Shown: positions 55,261-63,833, counted from the first letter of the stretch. The stretch: DNA of 64,000 nucleotides from Autumnicola lenta (GCF_031846515.1 NZ_JAVRHO010000016.1:1-64000), one strand, 5' to 3'. Translations and numbers: made by a program. Notes: generated from the sequence alone by a model not told the origin.

Positions 55261-56328
55261 ATGGGCGGCAAAAAGTACGAATGCGAACAGCTGTCACTTA
55301 ACAATTCACAAAAAATCCAAAACACATTGTCATCTATATTTCATGTTCTTCTAACAGGAGGAGTTGGGAGTAGGCTTTGGCCGCTTTCGCGTCAATCCCG
55401 ACCGAAACAATATCTGGAAATATTTTCGCAACATTCCCTTTTTGAATTGGCAGTACAGCGAAATGCTTCCTTTGTGAATGATCTGATTGTAGTCGGAAAC
55501 AAGGGTAACAGAAATCTTTCTGAGACGACTTTGAGTAAAATAGGTATTTCAGATTACGTAAATATCGTTGAAGCAACTCCGCGTAACACAGCTCCCGCTA
55601 TTGCTTTTGCCGCATTCGCAGCACAGCCGGAAGATATTCTTCTTGTTACTCCCGCAGATCATATAATTAAAGAGGGTAGAGAATATGATGGTGCGGTACA
55701 AAAGGCAATAAAACTGGCGCAGGAGAATAATATTGTAACTTTTGGAATAGAACCAACACGTCCCGAAACGGGTTATGGTTATATCGAATTTGAGGGAGAG
55801 GAAGTAATATCCTTCCGCGAAAAACCTAATGAAGATACGGCTAAAGACTTTTTAAAACGTCGCAGTTTTCTATGGAATAGTGGAATGTTCTGCTTTAAAG
55901 CCGGGATTTTTCTGGAAGAGCTCCAGAACTATTCTCCAGAAGTTTATAAGCGATCGCTGGCAGCATGGAAGAAGTCAGCAAACGGAGAACTCGAAACGGA
56001 ATCTTCTCTTGATATTCCTTCCATAAGTGTAGATTATGCGGTGATGGAAAGAAGTAACAGGATTAAAGTGGTAAGATCAGATTTCCAATGGAGTGATATG
56101 GGCAGTTTTGAGGCTGTGTATGACTACCTGAAAGAACAGGGTCAACCGGTGGATAAATTTGGAAATATGCAAATTGGCAGCGATAAACATGTTTCCTTTG
56201 TAGGTCTTACAAACTGTATTTTGGTTTCTACAGACGATGCTTACCTGGTGCTGTCAAAAGCTGCTTCTCAGGAGGTGAAAGAGCTTTATCAGGAATTGGA
56301 GAAAAAGAATATTGAACTGGTAAGGTAG
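55261..56328 (+). CDS. manC: Mannose-1-phosphate guanylyltransferase
   Basis: A protein of up to 355 residues making GDP-mannose from mannose 1-phosphate and GTP. The pyrophosphorylase signature is GGVGSRLWPLSRQSRPKQYL (residues 33-52), with TPADHII, RETGYGYIE-like and FLWNSGMFCFKAG as further family blocks. Only the catalytic domain is present, with no isomerase extension. The N-terminal 25 residues are longer than usual, and a TTG at 55326 is an alternative start. It supplies gmd and fcl downstream. Confidence 0.88.
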   Translation: MGGKKYECEQLSLNNSQKIQNTLSSIFHVLLTGGVGSRLWPLSRQSRPKQYLEIFSQHSLFELAVQRNASFVNDLIVVGNKGNRNLSETTLSKIGISDYVNIVEATPRNTAPAIAFAAFAAQPEDILLVTPADHIIKEGREYDGAVQKAIKLAQENNIVTFGIEPTRPETGYGYIEFEGEEVISFREKPNEDTAKDFLKRRSFLWNSGMFCFKAGIFLEELQNYSPEVYKRSLAAWKKSANGELETESSLDIPSISVDYAVMERSNRIKVVRSDFQWSDMGSFEAVYDYLKEQGQPVDKFGNMQIGSDKHVSFVGLTNCILVSTDDAYLVLSKAASQEVKELYQELEKKNIELVR

Positions 56329-56450
56329 ATTTAAAAGCTCCATGCTGTATGCTTTGAGCTTTATGCAAAAGACCTATAGCGAATTTGTGAATGCTTCAGC
56401 TCTAAGCTATATGCAAAAAAGCCTACAGCTTATGGCCCAAAGCAATAAAA

Positions 56451-56805
56451 ATGAGAGACTTTAAAAAATATGATGTCTGGAAACTTTCTCACGAGCTCAC
56501 GCTTGAGATTTATAAAATTAACATCAACTTTCTCGCATTCTGAAAAATTTCAAATAACTTCTCAGATGCAAAGAGCGGCATATTCAATACCATCAAATAT
56601 TAGCGAAGGCTGCGGCAGGGACTCTGACAAGGATTTTAATCGGTTTTTACAGATAAGCTTAGGATCTGCACACGAACTGGAATACTTTGTTCTTTTAGCA
56701 AAAGATCTAAATTTTATTGAGGAGAGTATTTATCAGGATCTTGATGTCAGGATCAATTTAATAAAACAAAAATTGTTTAGTCTGAGCCAGAAATTAAAAG
56801 CTTAA
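56451..56805 (+). pseudogene. Frameshifted four-helix-bundle (S23-like) gene, copy 2
   Basis: The natural start at 56451 reads MRDFKKYDVWKLSHELTLEIYKI and then stops within ten residues. The rest continues in another frame (FSHSEKFQITSQMQRAAYS, EGCGRDSDKDFNRFLQISLG, HELEYFVLLAKDLNF) to 56805. One frameshift near 56520 has broken the gene. It is flanked by repeated words of the AAGCCTACAGC type on the left and GCTTAAGGCTTAAAGC on the right. Confidence 0.85.
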
Positions 56806-56841
56806 GGCTTAAAGCATAGCGCATAGAGCAAAATTAATAAC

Positions 56842-57957
56842 ATGAGTAAAACAGCATTAATCACCGGAGTAACCGGGCAGGACGGAGCCTATCTAAGTGA
56901 ATTTCTTCTAAAGAAAGGATATATTGTTCACGGACTAAAACGAAGATCTTCTCAATTTAACACAGACAGGGTGGATCATTTGTACCAGGACCCACATGAA
57001 GAAAATCAGCGGTTTATCCTTCATTATGGTGATATGACAGATAGTACTAATCTTATCAGGTTAATTCAGGAAATTCAGCCGGATGAGATCTATAACCTTG
57101 CGGCCATGAGCCATGTTCAGGTTTCGTTTGAGGTACCGGAATACACAGGAAATGCAGATGGCCTTGGAACTTTACGTATTCTTGATGCTGTTCGGTTACT
57201 GGGACTGGAAAAGAAATCAAGGATCTACCAGGCTTCCACTTCAGAACTCTACGGAAAAGTACAGGAAGTACCACAATCTGAAAACACACCTTTCTATCCG
57301 CGGAGTCCTTATGCGGTTGCAAAAATGTACGCTTACTGGATCACTGTTAATTACAGGGAAGCCTACGGAATGTTTGCCAGCAACGGAATATTATTTAACC
57401 ACGAATCTCCTTTACGTGGAGAAACATTTGTTACCAGAAAGATTACCCGTGCAGCAGCAAGAATTGCTTTAGGCTTACAGGATAAATTCTATCTGGGAAA
57501 CCTCGATGCACAACGGGATTGGGGACATGCGAAAGATTATGTACGTATGATGTGGATGATCCTTCAGGCTGAAGAAGCTGAAGATTGGGTGATAGCCACA
57601 GGAAAAACCACTCCGGTACGTGATTTTGTAAAAATGGCTTTTGCTGAAGTTGGTATAGAATTAAAGTTTATAGGAAAAGGAGTAGACGAAAAAGCCTATG
57701 TAAAATCCTGTAGCAATCCGGATTTCCAATTGGAAGAAGGAAAAGAAATTCTTGCTGTAGATCCTAAATATTTCCGTCCCACTGAAGTTGATCTATTAAT
57801 TGGAGATGCAAGCAAAGCTAAAAACAAACTCGGCTGGGTTCCTGAATATGACCTGAAGGACCTGGTAAAAGAGATGATGGAGAGTGATGTAAAACTCATG
57901 CAGAAGGATCAGCATTTGAAGAAAGGTGGTTATGAGATAATGAACTACTTTGAATAG
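56842..57957 (+). CDS. gmd: GDP-mannose 4,6-dehydratase
   Basis: A 371-residue NADP-dependent SDR that turns GDP-mannose into GDP-4-keto-6-deoxymannose. The cofactor loop is GVTGQDGAYLSEFL. The catalytic Tyr-Lys is in FYPRSPYAVAKMYAYW, the TSELYGKVQE and FNHESPLRGETFVTRKIT blocks are typical. It lies between manC and fcl in the GDP-L-fucose pathway. Confidence 0.95.
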   Translation: MSKTALITGVTGQDGAYLSEFLLKKGYIVHGLKRRSSQFNTDRVDHLYQDPHEENQRFILHYGDMTDSTNLIRLIQEIQPDEIYNLAAMSHVQVSFEVPEYTGNADGLGTLRILDAVRLLGLEKKSRIYQASTSELYGKVQEVPQSENTPFYPRSPYAVAKMYAYWITVNYREAYGMFASNGILFNHESPLRGETFVTRKITRAAARIALGLQDKFYLGNLDAQRDWGHAKDYVRMMWMILQAEEAEDWVIATGKTTPVRDFVKMAFAEVGIELKFIGKGVDEKAYVKSCSNPDFQLEEGKEILAVDPKYFRPTEVDLLIGDASKAKNKLGWVPEYDLKDLVKEMMESDVKLMQKDQHLKKGGYEIMNYFE

Positions 57958-58090
57958 CAGTGCAATGGTAAGGCGGTGATATGGTAAGGCAATGAGATTA
58001 AATGACGAAAAAATCTATTGCCCCAGCCCTAAAGGGTGAGATTTTTCCTGAAAATTATTAAATTCACATGAAGTAATTAGCATTGAAATC

Positions 58091-58486
58091 GTGAAAAAAG
58101 ATCATTCCGCTTATGATAGAAGTATGTGGAAAGGTGCTCCACGTGAAAATTTTGCCAGAGCACAACAACTCAGAGCAAACATGACTGCCGATGAAAAGCT
58201 GTTATGGGAACGTTTAAAACAGAATCAACTGGGTTATAAATTCAGACGGCAACACCCCGTCCAGAAATTTATAGTAGATTTTTACTGTCACGAATTAGGA
58301 TTAGTAATTGAAGTAGATGGAGGTTATCATCAGAATCATGAGCAAGAAAAATTAGATGCTGAAAGGGAGAAATTACTTGAATTTCAGGATTTAACTATAA
58401 TTCGGTTTACAAATAAGGAAGTCGCAAATGATATTGAAGAGGTGATTAACACAATCAAAACCAAAATTGAAGGTCTGAAGAGTTGA
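58091..58486 (+). CDS. DUF559-domain (Vsr-like) endonuclease-fold protein
   Basis: A 131-residue protein with the DUF559 domain over most of its length: LRANMTADEKLLWERLKQNQ, YKFRRQHPVQKFIVDFYC, ELGLVIEVDGGYHQ and FTNKEV. The acidic residues of VDFYC and IEVDGG suggest a restriction-endonuclease fold. The start is likely GTG just before KKDHSAYDRS. Its role is unknown, and it is placed between sugar-pathway genes in which it has no metabolic sense. Confidence 0.85.
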   Translation: MKKDHSAYDRSMWKGAPRENFARAQQLRANMTADEKLLWERLKQNQLGYKFRRQHPVQKFIVDFYCHELGLVIEVDGGYHQNHEQEKLDAEREKLLEFQDLTIIRFTNKEVANDIEEVINTIKTKIEGLKS

Positions 58487-58530
58487 AATTAAAGAAATTC
58501 TATTTTGTCCCATTCCTAAAGGGAGTAGAA

Positions 58531-58784
58531 TTGAAATTTCATTTTCCCCAGCCTTAAAGGGAGTGGAAGTTTTTAAATAAAAATAGTTTGCTTTCTTTTT
58601 GCCACCCTTTAGGGAGGGGAAAGGAAAAAGAAAGATTATATATAGGTGTTCTAAGGTCAGGAAGCGAAAAGAAATTGAAATTCCATTTTTCCCCAGCCTT
58701 AAATTGAGTGGAAGTTTTTAAATAAAAATAGTTTGCTTTCTTTTTGCCACCCTTTAGGGTAGGGGAAAGGAAAAAGAAAGATTA
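58531..58784. repeat. 145-bp direct repeat, each unit a long hairpin
   Basis: Two copies (58531-58638, 58676-58784) share CCCCAGCCTTAAA, TTTAAATAAAAATAGTTTGC, GCCACCCTTTAGGG and GAAAAAGAAAGATTA with an offset of 145 bp. Within a unit CCCCAGCCTTAAAGGG is nearly complementary to CCCTTTAGGGAGGGG. The second copy abuts the fcl start codon and includes its leader. A related half lies at about 58021-58035. Confidence 0.75.
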
Positions 58785-58785
58785 A

Positions 58786-59835
58786 ATGAAAATGAATAAG
58801 AATACAATTATTTACATAGCCGGACACAGAGGAATGGTAGGTTCCGCAATTTGGCGCAAGCTGGAAGCTGAAGGCTTTACCAACCTGATTGGTAGAACAT
58901 CAAAAGAATTAGACCTCCGCAACCAGCAGGCGGTACAAGATTTCTTTACTGAAGAAAAACCGGAAGTGGTTATAGATGCGGCAGCAAGAGTAGGAGGAAT
59001 TTTGGCAAATAACGACTATCCTTACCAGTTCTTAATGGAAAATTTGCAAATCCAGAACAACCTGATAGACGGGGCGCATAGAAATAATATTGAAAAATTC
59101 ATTTTTTTAGGTAGCTCCTGCATCTATCCAAAGTTAGCTCCGCAGCCGCTTAAAGAAGAATATTTGCTTACCGATAGTCTTGAAGCAACCAATCAATGGT
59201 ATGCGGTAGCAAAAATTGCCGGCGTAAAAGCCTGTGAGGCGATTAGAAAACAATTTGGAAAAGATTATGTTTCATTGATGCCCACTAATTTATATGGCAG
59301 CCACGACAATTTTGATCTAAATACCTCTCATGTTCTCCCGGCGATGATCAGGAAATTTCATGACGCAAAAGCGAATAGTGAGCCTGCCTGCGGTGAGCCT
59401 GCCGAACTCGTCGAACGCAGCAGTGAACCTGCCTGCGGTGAGCCTATCTGTCATAGTGAGCCTGTCGGTCATAGTGAGCCTGTCGAACTATGGGGTTCCG
59501 GATCTCCAATGAGAGAATTCCTTTTTGTAGATGACCTTGCTGATGCGGTATTTTTTGCTCTGGAAAATAAACTTCCGGAACATCTTTATAATATAGGAAC
59601 GGGGAAAGATTTGACTATAAAAGAACTGGCTGAACTTATTCAAAAAACCGTTGGCCACACCGGAGAAATTATCTGGGACAGCTCCAAACCCGATGGCACT
59701 CCGCGTAAATTGATGGATGTTTCCAAACTCGCAGAAGAGGGATGGCAATCTTCAACTTCACTCAAAGAGGGAATTCAAAAAACTTATGAGTGGTTTTTGA
59801 AGAACAAGAATAAATTCAAAGAAGTTAAACTTTAA
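58786..59835 (+). CDS. fcl: GDP-L-fucose synthase with in-frame repeat insertion
   Basis: A 349-residue epimerase-reductase that finishes GDP-L-fucose. The cofactor loop is AGHRGMVGSA. The catalytic triad is about S110 or S111 (LGSSCIYP), Y139 and K143 (NQWYAVAKIAG). The family length is about 312. Here residues 197-233 are an extra segment made of SEPACGEP, SEPVGHSEPV and similar units between FHDAKA and LWGSGSPMREF, encoded by a dispersed repeat. All catalytic blocks are intact, so function may persist. Confidence 0.92.
   Translation: MKMNKNTIIYIAGHRGMVGSAIWRKLEAEGFTNLIGRTSKELDLRNQQAVQDFFTEEKPEVVIDAAARVGGILANNDYPYQFLMENLQIQNNLIDGAHRNNIEKFIFLGSSCIYPKLAPQPLKEEYLLTDSLEATNQWYAVAKIAGVKACEAIRKQFGKDYVSLMPTNLYGSHDNFDLNTSHVLPAMIRKFHDAKANSEPACGEPAELVERSSEPACGEPICHSEPVGHSEPVELWGSGSPMREFLFVDDLADAVFFALENKLPEHLYNIGTGKDLTIKELAELIQKTVGHTGEIIWDSSKPDGTPRKLMDVSKLAEEGWQSSTSLKEGIQKTYEWFLKNKNKFKEVKL
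59374..59484 (+). repeat. Dispersed GTGAGCCTG repeat inside fcl
   Basis: Five degenerate units of GTGAGCCTG/GTGAACCTG, including CATAGTGAGCCTGTCGAAC, lie in frame. The same words occur at 54457 and 54749 between genes. Confidence 0.8.
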
Positions 59836-59837
59836 AC

Positions 59838-60060
59838 TCGCGTCGGTTCGAGTGATTTTCCAAAGCGGCAGTTGAGGGAAATTGTATCGAGAGCAGGTTG
59901 AACTTTATAAAACTTTAATTTTAGGAACCAGAGAAATCCACAGAGAACACAGAAAAAGCCCCGTACAACTCTGTGTCGGACTCAGAGAACTCCGTGTTTA
60001 AAAAATTTCCGCGCAATCCGCTCAAATCCGCGACTTTTATTAAAAAATGAAATTTGTATC
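59838..60060. repeat. Intergenic repeats before the MntA-HepT pair
   Basis: 59838-59902 (GGTTCGAGTGATTTTCCAAA, then GGGAAATTGTATCGAGAGC) is closely repeated at 62257-62332. A CACAGAGAACACAGA / CTCTGTG inverted pair follows (about 59938-59974). No gene is supportable in 59836-60120. Confidence 0.6.
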
Positions 60061-60120
60061 TTGTATTATGTATATCAAAAGCTGCCATTAGCTTCGGTAA
60101 CACCATTTTAATATACAATT

Positions 60121-60414
60121 ATGCGGCTTAAGTCAAGTGAAATCGAGGAAATTAAACAGGTTGCAAAAGAGTGCTTTGGGACAGGAGCTAAAGTGTACCT
60201 TTTTGGTTCCCGAACTGATAATACTAAAAAGGGCGGGGACATTGATTTGTACATTGAAACCACCGCCAAAGAAAACCTGTTCGACAAAAAAATAAAGATG
60301 CTACGAATGCTCTATGAGCGCCTGGGGGAACAAAAGATTGACATTGTGGTGAATAACCACACCAAACCACTATATATTCACAAAGTGGCCCGGGAAGAAG
60401 GAATAATATTATGA
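60121..60414 (+). CDS. mntA: MntA-type nucleotidyltransferase antitoxin
   Basis: A 97-residue minimal nucleotidyltransferase. The catalytic motif is GSRTDNTKKGGDID: G29-S30 and D40/D42, with nine residues between. In studied systems MntA adenylylates a tyrosine of the HepT toxin and silences it. It overlaps hepT by 4 bp (ATGA). Confidence 0.9.
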   Translation: MRLKSSEIEEIKQVAKECFGTGAKVYLFGSRTDNTKKGGDIDLYIETTAKENLFDKKIKMLRMLYERLGEQKIDIVVNNHTKPLYIHKVAREEGIIL

Positions 60415-60881
60415 ATAAGGAAGCGGTCAAACTTGAAGCCATTGTTGGACAATGTGGTAAACACGTACAAAGGCTTAATTATGCCTATAGTCAAATAGCT
60501 TTCCTGCTTCCCTTTACCGCAGAAAATGTGGACAGGTTGAAAGACGAAGAAATCAGCCATTTGGATCAGTACATTTTTCGTTTTTCAAAATTGCAGGATA
60601 CACTCGGGCAGAAGTTGTTCCCGGCTGTTTTGGCACGGCTTGGGGAAGAAGTTTTTAATAAGTCATTTCTCGATATTTTCAATCGGTTGGAACAATTGGA
60701 CATCATTGAAGATTACTCCCTTTGGCAGGAACTAAGGATCGTTAGAAACGAAATAGCCCATGAGTACAACGAGGATCAGCACGATTTGGCCGAGAAATTG
60801 AACAAGCTGGTGAATAGCAGATTACTTTTGGAGAAATATTTTAATGATATCCTTAAATTTTTGGAGAAAAAAGCACTTTGA
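60411..60881 (+). CDS. hepT: HepT-type HEPN toxin
   Basis: A 156-residue helical HEPN-domain protein with the RNase motif RX4HXY at R112, H117 and Y119 (RNEIAHEY). In the family the toxin cuts RNA, and the tyrosine is the site modified by MntA. The gene is intact and coupled to mntA, so this pair is probably functional. Confidence 0.9.
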   Translation: MNKEAVKLEAIVGQCGKHVQRLNYAYSQIAFLLPFTAENVDRLKDEEISHLDQYIFRFSKLQDTLGQKLFPAVLARLGEEVFNKSFLDIFNRLEQLDIIEDYSLWQELRIVRNEIAHEYNEDQHDLAEKLNKLVNSRLLLEKYFNDILKFLEKKAL

Positions 60882-60994
60882 TAATCCATTCTGAATAGGA
60901 CTAATCCTGATAGTTAGCGGGATTGTATCGAAAACAACTCGCGGAATCTTTTAAAAAAAATGATTGTCCGTTTGAACACCCAAACTTAGTTTTT

Positions 60995-61053
60995 GTCACC
61001 TTGAGCGGAGTCGAAAGGTCAAACAAAAACGTCTCGACTGCGCTCGACGTGAC
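60995..61053. repeat. Long imperfect hairpin repeat
   Basis: GTCACCTTGAGCGGAGTCGA (60995-61014) faces TCGACTGCGCTCGACGTGAC (61034-61053), with 17 of 20 positions complementary. This is a well-known type of intergenic repeat in Bacteroidota. Confidence 0.75.
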
Positions 61054-61110
61054 AATTTTACTATAAAATTTCTTTGTTAGGTGCTTTAACGAACAAGCAT
61101 ATTAAAAAAA

Positions 61111-62100
61111 ATGAAAACCAACGAAATAGTCATCTTCCGTCCCTCGCAGAAAGAAACCGAGTTTCAGGTAATTCTTGATCCGGGGAATGAGACTATCTGG
61201 GCTTCTGAACAGGAAATCGCAGATTTGTTTGACAGGGATAGAACAGTGATTGGAAGGCACATCAGAAATTCATTTAAGGAAGGAGAGCTGGAGAAGGATT
61301 CAGTTAGTGCAAAATTTGCACATACTGCCCGGGATGAAAAAACCTATCAGGTAACCAGATATAATCTTGATGTGGTGATTAGTGTTGGGTATAGGGTAAA
61401 ATCATCAATTGCTACTGAATTCAGGAGATGGGCTACCTCGAAATTACGAGATTATCTGCTTAAAGGATATGCTATTAATGAAAAGTTACTGAAAGAACAA
61501 AATACTCAGATTAAAAATCTTGAGCAGGAAATAAATCGCATTCAGGAAGAAGCCGATAGAACCCAAAGAAATCTTACCGAAGGTTTTTTATCTATCATTA
61601 CAAGCTATTCAAAATCTTTTAAGCTTCTAAACCAATATGATTCAGAGGAACTCTCCATTGAAGGATTGAATAGAAATATCATTTACGTCATTGATCCGGG
61701 TGAGGTAAGGAAAGCTATTCAGCAGTTAAAATCAAATCTGATACAAAAAGGAGAAGCAACCGAATTATTTGGGAGTGAAAAGGACAAATCATTTGAAGGC
61801 ATTCTGGGAAGTATATCTCAAACTGCTTTTGGGGAACTTGCATATCCCACGGTCGAGCAACAAGCGGCACAACTACTATATTCTACCATTAAAGGTCATG
61901 CCTTTAGTGATGGCAATAAAAGAATAGGTTCCTTTTTATTTGTATGGTTTCTGGAACAGAATAATTTCCACCTTGATTTACAGGGGCAACAAAAGATAAA
62001 TGAAAACACTTTGGTGAGTATCGCCCTGGCAGTAGCCCAAAGTGCACCCGATCAAAGAGAGTTAATAAAACAACTAATAATCAACCTGATAAAGGAGTAA
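61111..62100 (+). CDS. RhuM-Fic/Doc fusion protein
   Basis: A 329-residue protein joining an N-terminal RhuM-like domain (about 1-120; WASEQEIADLF, RDRTVIGRHIRN, YRVKSSIATEFRRWA) to a coiled coil (about 125-155) and a C-terminal Fic/Doc domain. The Fic motif is HAFSDGNKRIG (H263, D267, N269, R271). It has the Doc form, which in phage P1 phosphorylates EF-Tu, so the actual reaction may be phosphorylation or AMP transfer. RhuM-Fic/Doc fusions are common but largely unstudied. Confidence 0.88.
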   Translation: MKTNEIVIFRPSQKETEFQVILDPGNETIWASEQEIADLFDRDRTVIGRHIRNSFKEGELEKDSVSAKFAHTARDEKTYQVTRYNLDVVISVGYRVKSSIATEFRRWATSKLRDYLLKGYAINEKLLKEQNTQIKNLEQEINRIQEEADRTQRNLTEGFLSIITSYSKSFKLLNQYDSEELSIEGLNRNIIYVIDPGEVRKAIQQLKSNLIQKGEATELFGSEKDKSFEGILGSISQTAFGELAYPTVEQQAAQLLYSTIKGHAFSDGNKRIGSFLFVWFLEQNNFHLDLQGQQKINENTLVSIALAVAQSAPDQRELIKQLIINLIKE

Positions 62101-62380
62101 TTCCACGCAATACGCAAAAATCGGTGCAATCAAAACAAAAATTGATCAGCGCCAGGAATATCAAGATTAACAAAATTAACAGCTATAAACAAGTCAAACT
62201 TTTAAAATTAACATCAGTTAGAGGATAATTCCCGGGAGTGTATCGAGAGCAACAAACGTCAGTTCGAGCCTGTCCGTCGGGGCGGGTGGTTTTCCAAAGC
62301 GGTAGCTGAGGAATTGTATCGAGAACAGGTTCAAATCCGCACAATCCGTTTAAACCCGTGAAATCCTTTTCTAAAATACT
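62101..62380. repeat. Intergenic stretch with a second copy of the GTATCGAGA repeat
   Basis: 62257-62332 repeats 59838-59902 (AGTTCGAG, then TTTTCCAAAGCGGTAGCTGAG, GTATCGAGAACAGG in shortened form). Nothing else is recognisable in this stretch. Confidence 0.55.
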
Positions 62381-62437
62381 ATAAACGTAATTATAACTTT
62401 TTGTGTATTTACTTAAAGTTGTAAACGTGATTATAAA
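62381..62437 (+). promoter_or_regulatory. Twin operator-like repeats of a lost ATPase gene
   Basis: ATAAACGTAATTATAAC (62381-62397) and GTAAACGTGATTATAAA (62421-62437) form a near-exact direct repeat directly before an ATG (62438). They probably are the intact promoter and operator of the truncated gene that follows. Confidence 0.6.
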
Positions 62438-62715
62438 ATGCAGTGTACAATCATTTACTCTATAAAGGCTATAAAGTACAGGTAGGGATATTGGGAAACA
62501 AAGAAGTAAATTTTATAGCAGAAAAAGAGGGGGAGAAATTATATATCCAGGTGGCCCTTTCCGTTAACAATCCTGATACGCTTGAACGTGAATTTGGAAA
62601 CTTAAAAAACATCCCTGATAATTACCCTAAAAAAGTAGTGACCCTGGAAGCTTTTTCAGGAAACACGGTAGAAGGAATTGAAGTCCGGGATTTGCGAAGT
62701 TTTTTGCTTAGTTAA
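62438..62715 (+). pseudogene. C-terminal remnant of an AAA/DUF4143 ATPase
   Basis: YNHLLYKGYKVQVGILGNKE, FIAEKEGEKLYIQVALSVN, EREFGNLKNIPDNYPKKVVT and LEAFSGNTVEGIEVRDL are the last 90 residues of the DUF4143-type ATP-binding family, whose complete members run to about 400 residues. The ATG at 62438 is in a different frame from the remnant. The Walker-motif part is absent, so the original start region is joined to the C-terminus by a deletion. Confidence 0.82.
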
Positions 62716-63130
62716 AAAGCCGTAAGCAAAAAAAGCCTACCGCCTAGAGCCCCGTTTCACGCCATGAGGCGCAAAGAAAAAACACGGCGACCGCTGCGAG
62801 TTGGTGAAAAGCTCTAAGCTTTAAGCTCTAAGCAAAAAAAGCCTACAGCCTACCGCCTACAGCCTGTTTCACGCTGCGACCGCTGCGAAACCACAGCGAC
62901 GCTGCGAGCAAGGAAAAAGCTAAAGCCTACAGCCTACAGCCTGTTTTAAAAAATTCATAACCATTTTAACATTTGAAGTTTTTAATAAGTGATTTGCTAC
63001 AGTATCTTCGCGGCCGGTAAAAATTTCCCTTTAACAGGAAATTAACACATTTAACCGAACCGCATGAAGACCAAAATTGGGACTCAGGGCGGCGAAGCCG
63101 TGAAAAGCCCCCCAACCCCCAAAGGGGGAG
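62716..63130. repeat. Stretch of AAAGCCTACAGCC-type words and hairpins
   Basis: The word AAAAAGCCTAC(A/C)GCC is repeated near 62728, 62835 and 62925, with GCTCTAAGCTTTAAGCTCTAAG and GCTGCGACCGCTGCG blocks between. CCCCCAACCCCCAAAGGGGG (63109-63128) is a hairpin repeat common in Bacteroidota. No gene is supportable in 62716-63255. Confidence 0.65.
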
Positions 63131-63255
63131 TGAAAAGTTTAAAGCCTAACGCCTTCAGCTGGTTAAAAAAAGAATTAATAGCGACATCCGGCTATAAGCT
63201 CTTTTTGTACCTTTATAGTTACAGGCAAGGATGATAAAAATGAATATTTGAAATT

Positions 63256-63459
63256 ATGGAAACACTAATCGTTGAAGTAACAAATAAAAAAGCGTATAAG
63301 CTGTTAGAGAATTTGGAAGAATTGAAGCTCATTCGCGTACTCAAAAAAAAATCTGATAGGATTTCAAACTTACGCGGAAAGATTAAAACCCGAATGAGCA
63401 ATTCGCAAGTAGAAAAACAGTTAAATACAATGCGCAAAGAATGGCAGAGAGGTTCTTAA
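63256..63459 (+). CDS. Small antitoxin-like protein of the PIN pair
   Basis: A 67-residue protein starting METLIVEVTNKKAYKLLENL, with a helical, very basic second half. It is 19 bp into the toxin gene. I do not recognise a DNA-binding family, but the size, basic tail and overlap fit an antitoxin. Confidence 0.72.
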   Translation: METLIVEVTNKKAYKLLENLEELKLIRVLKKKSDRISNLRGKIKTRMSNSQVEKQLNTMRKEWQRGS

Positions 63460-63833
63460 TAGATACTTCTGCAATCATTAAGTACTTAAATGATATTTTT
63501 CCTGCTCCCGGAATTTCATTTTTAGATGAGGTGTTGAATGAAGAAAGTTTTATTTCGTTTATTACAGAAATAGAACTACAGGTATGGAACCCTTCCAATG
63601 CAGAAGATATTTTAATTTATAACTCCTTTGTGGAGCAATCCCACATTCTTGGAGTTGATCAGGATATTATCCGGGAAACTATCAGGATTCGTAAATCGAA
63701 AAAGATAAAATTACCGGATGCACTAATTGCAGCTACTGCTATTGTTCATGACAGGACCTTGATTTCAGATAATGACAAAGATTTCAAAAAGGTGCCAAAA
63801 CTTAAATATATAAATCCAAATTTGTGTCTCTAG
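63441..63833 (+). CDS. PIN-domain toxin (VapC-like)
   Basis: A 130-residue PIN-domain ribonuclease. Acidic residues are D8 (LIDTSAIIKYL), E43 or E45 (ITEIELQVW), D93 (KLPDALIAATAIV) and D110/D112/D114 (SDNDKDF). This is the full VapC-type set. It overlaps the antitoxin by 19 bp. Target RNA is unknown. Confidence 0.88.
   Translation: MAERFLIDTSAIIKYLNDIFPAPGISFLDEVLNEESFISFITEIELQVWNPSNAEDILIYNSFVEQSHILGVDQDIIRETIRIRKSKKIKLPDALIAATAIVHDRTLISDNDKDFKKVPKLKYINPNLCL

Noticed and set aside
62716..63130. CRISPR-like short repeats
   Set aside because: The repeated words vary in length and spacing, there are no unique spacers of uniform size, and no cas genes are present.
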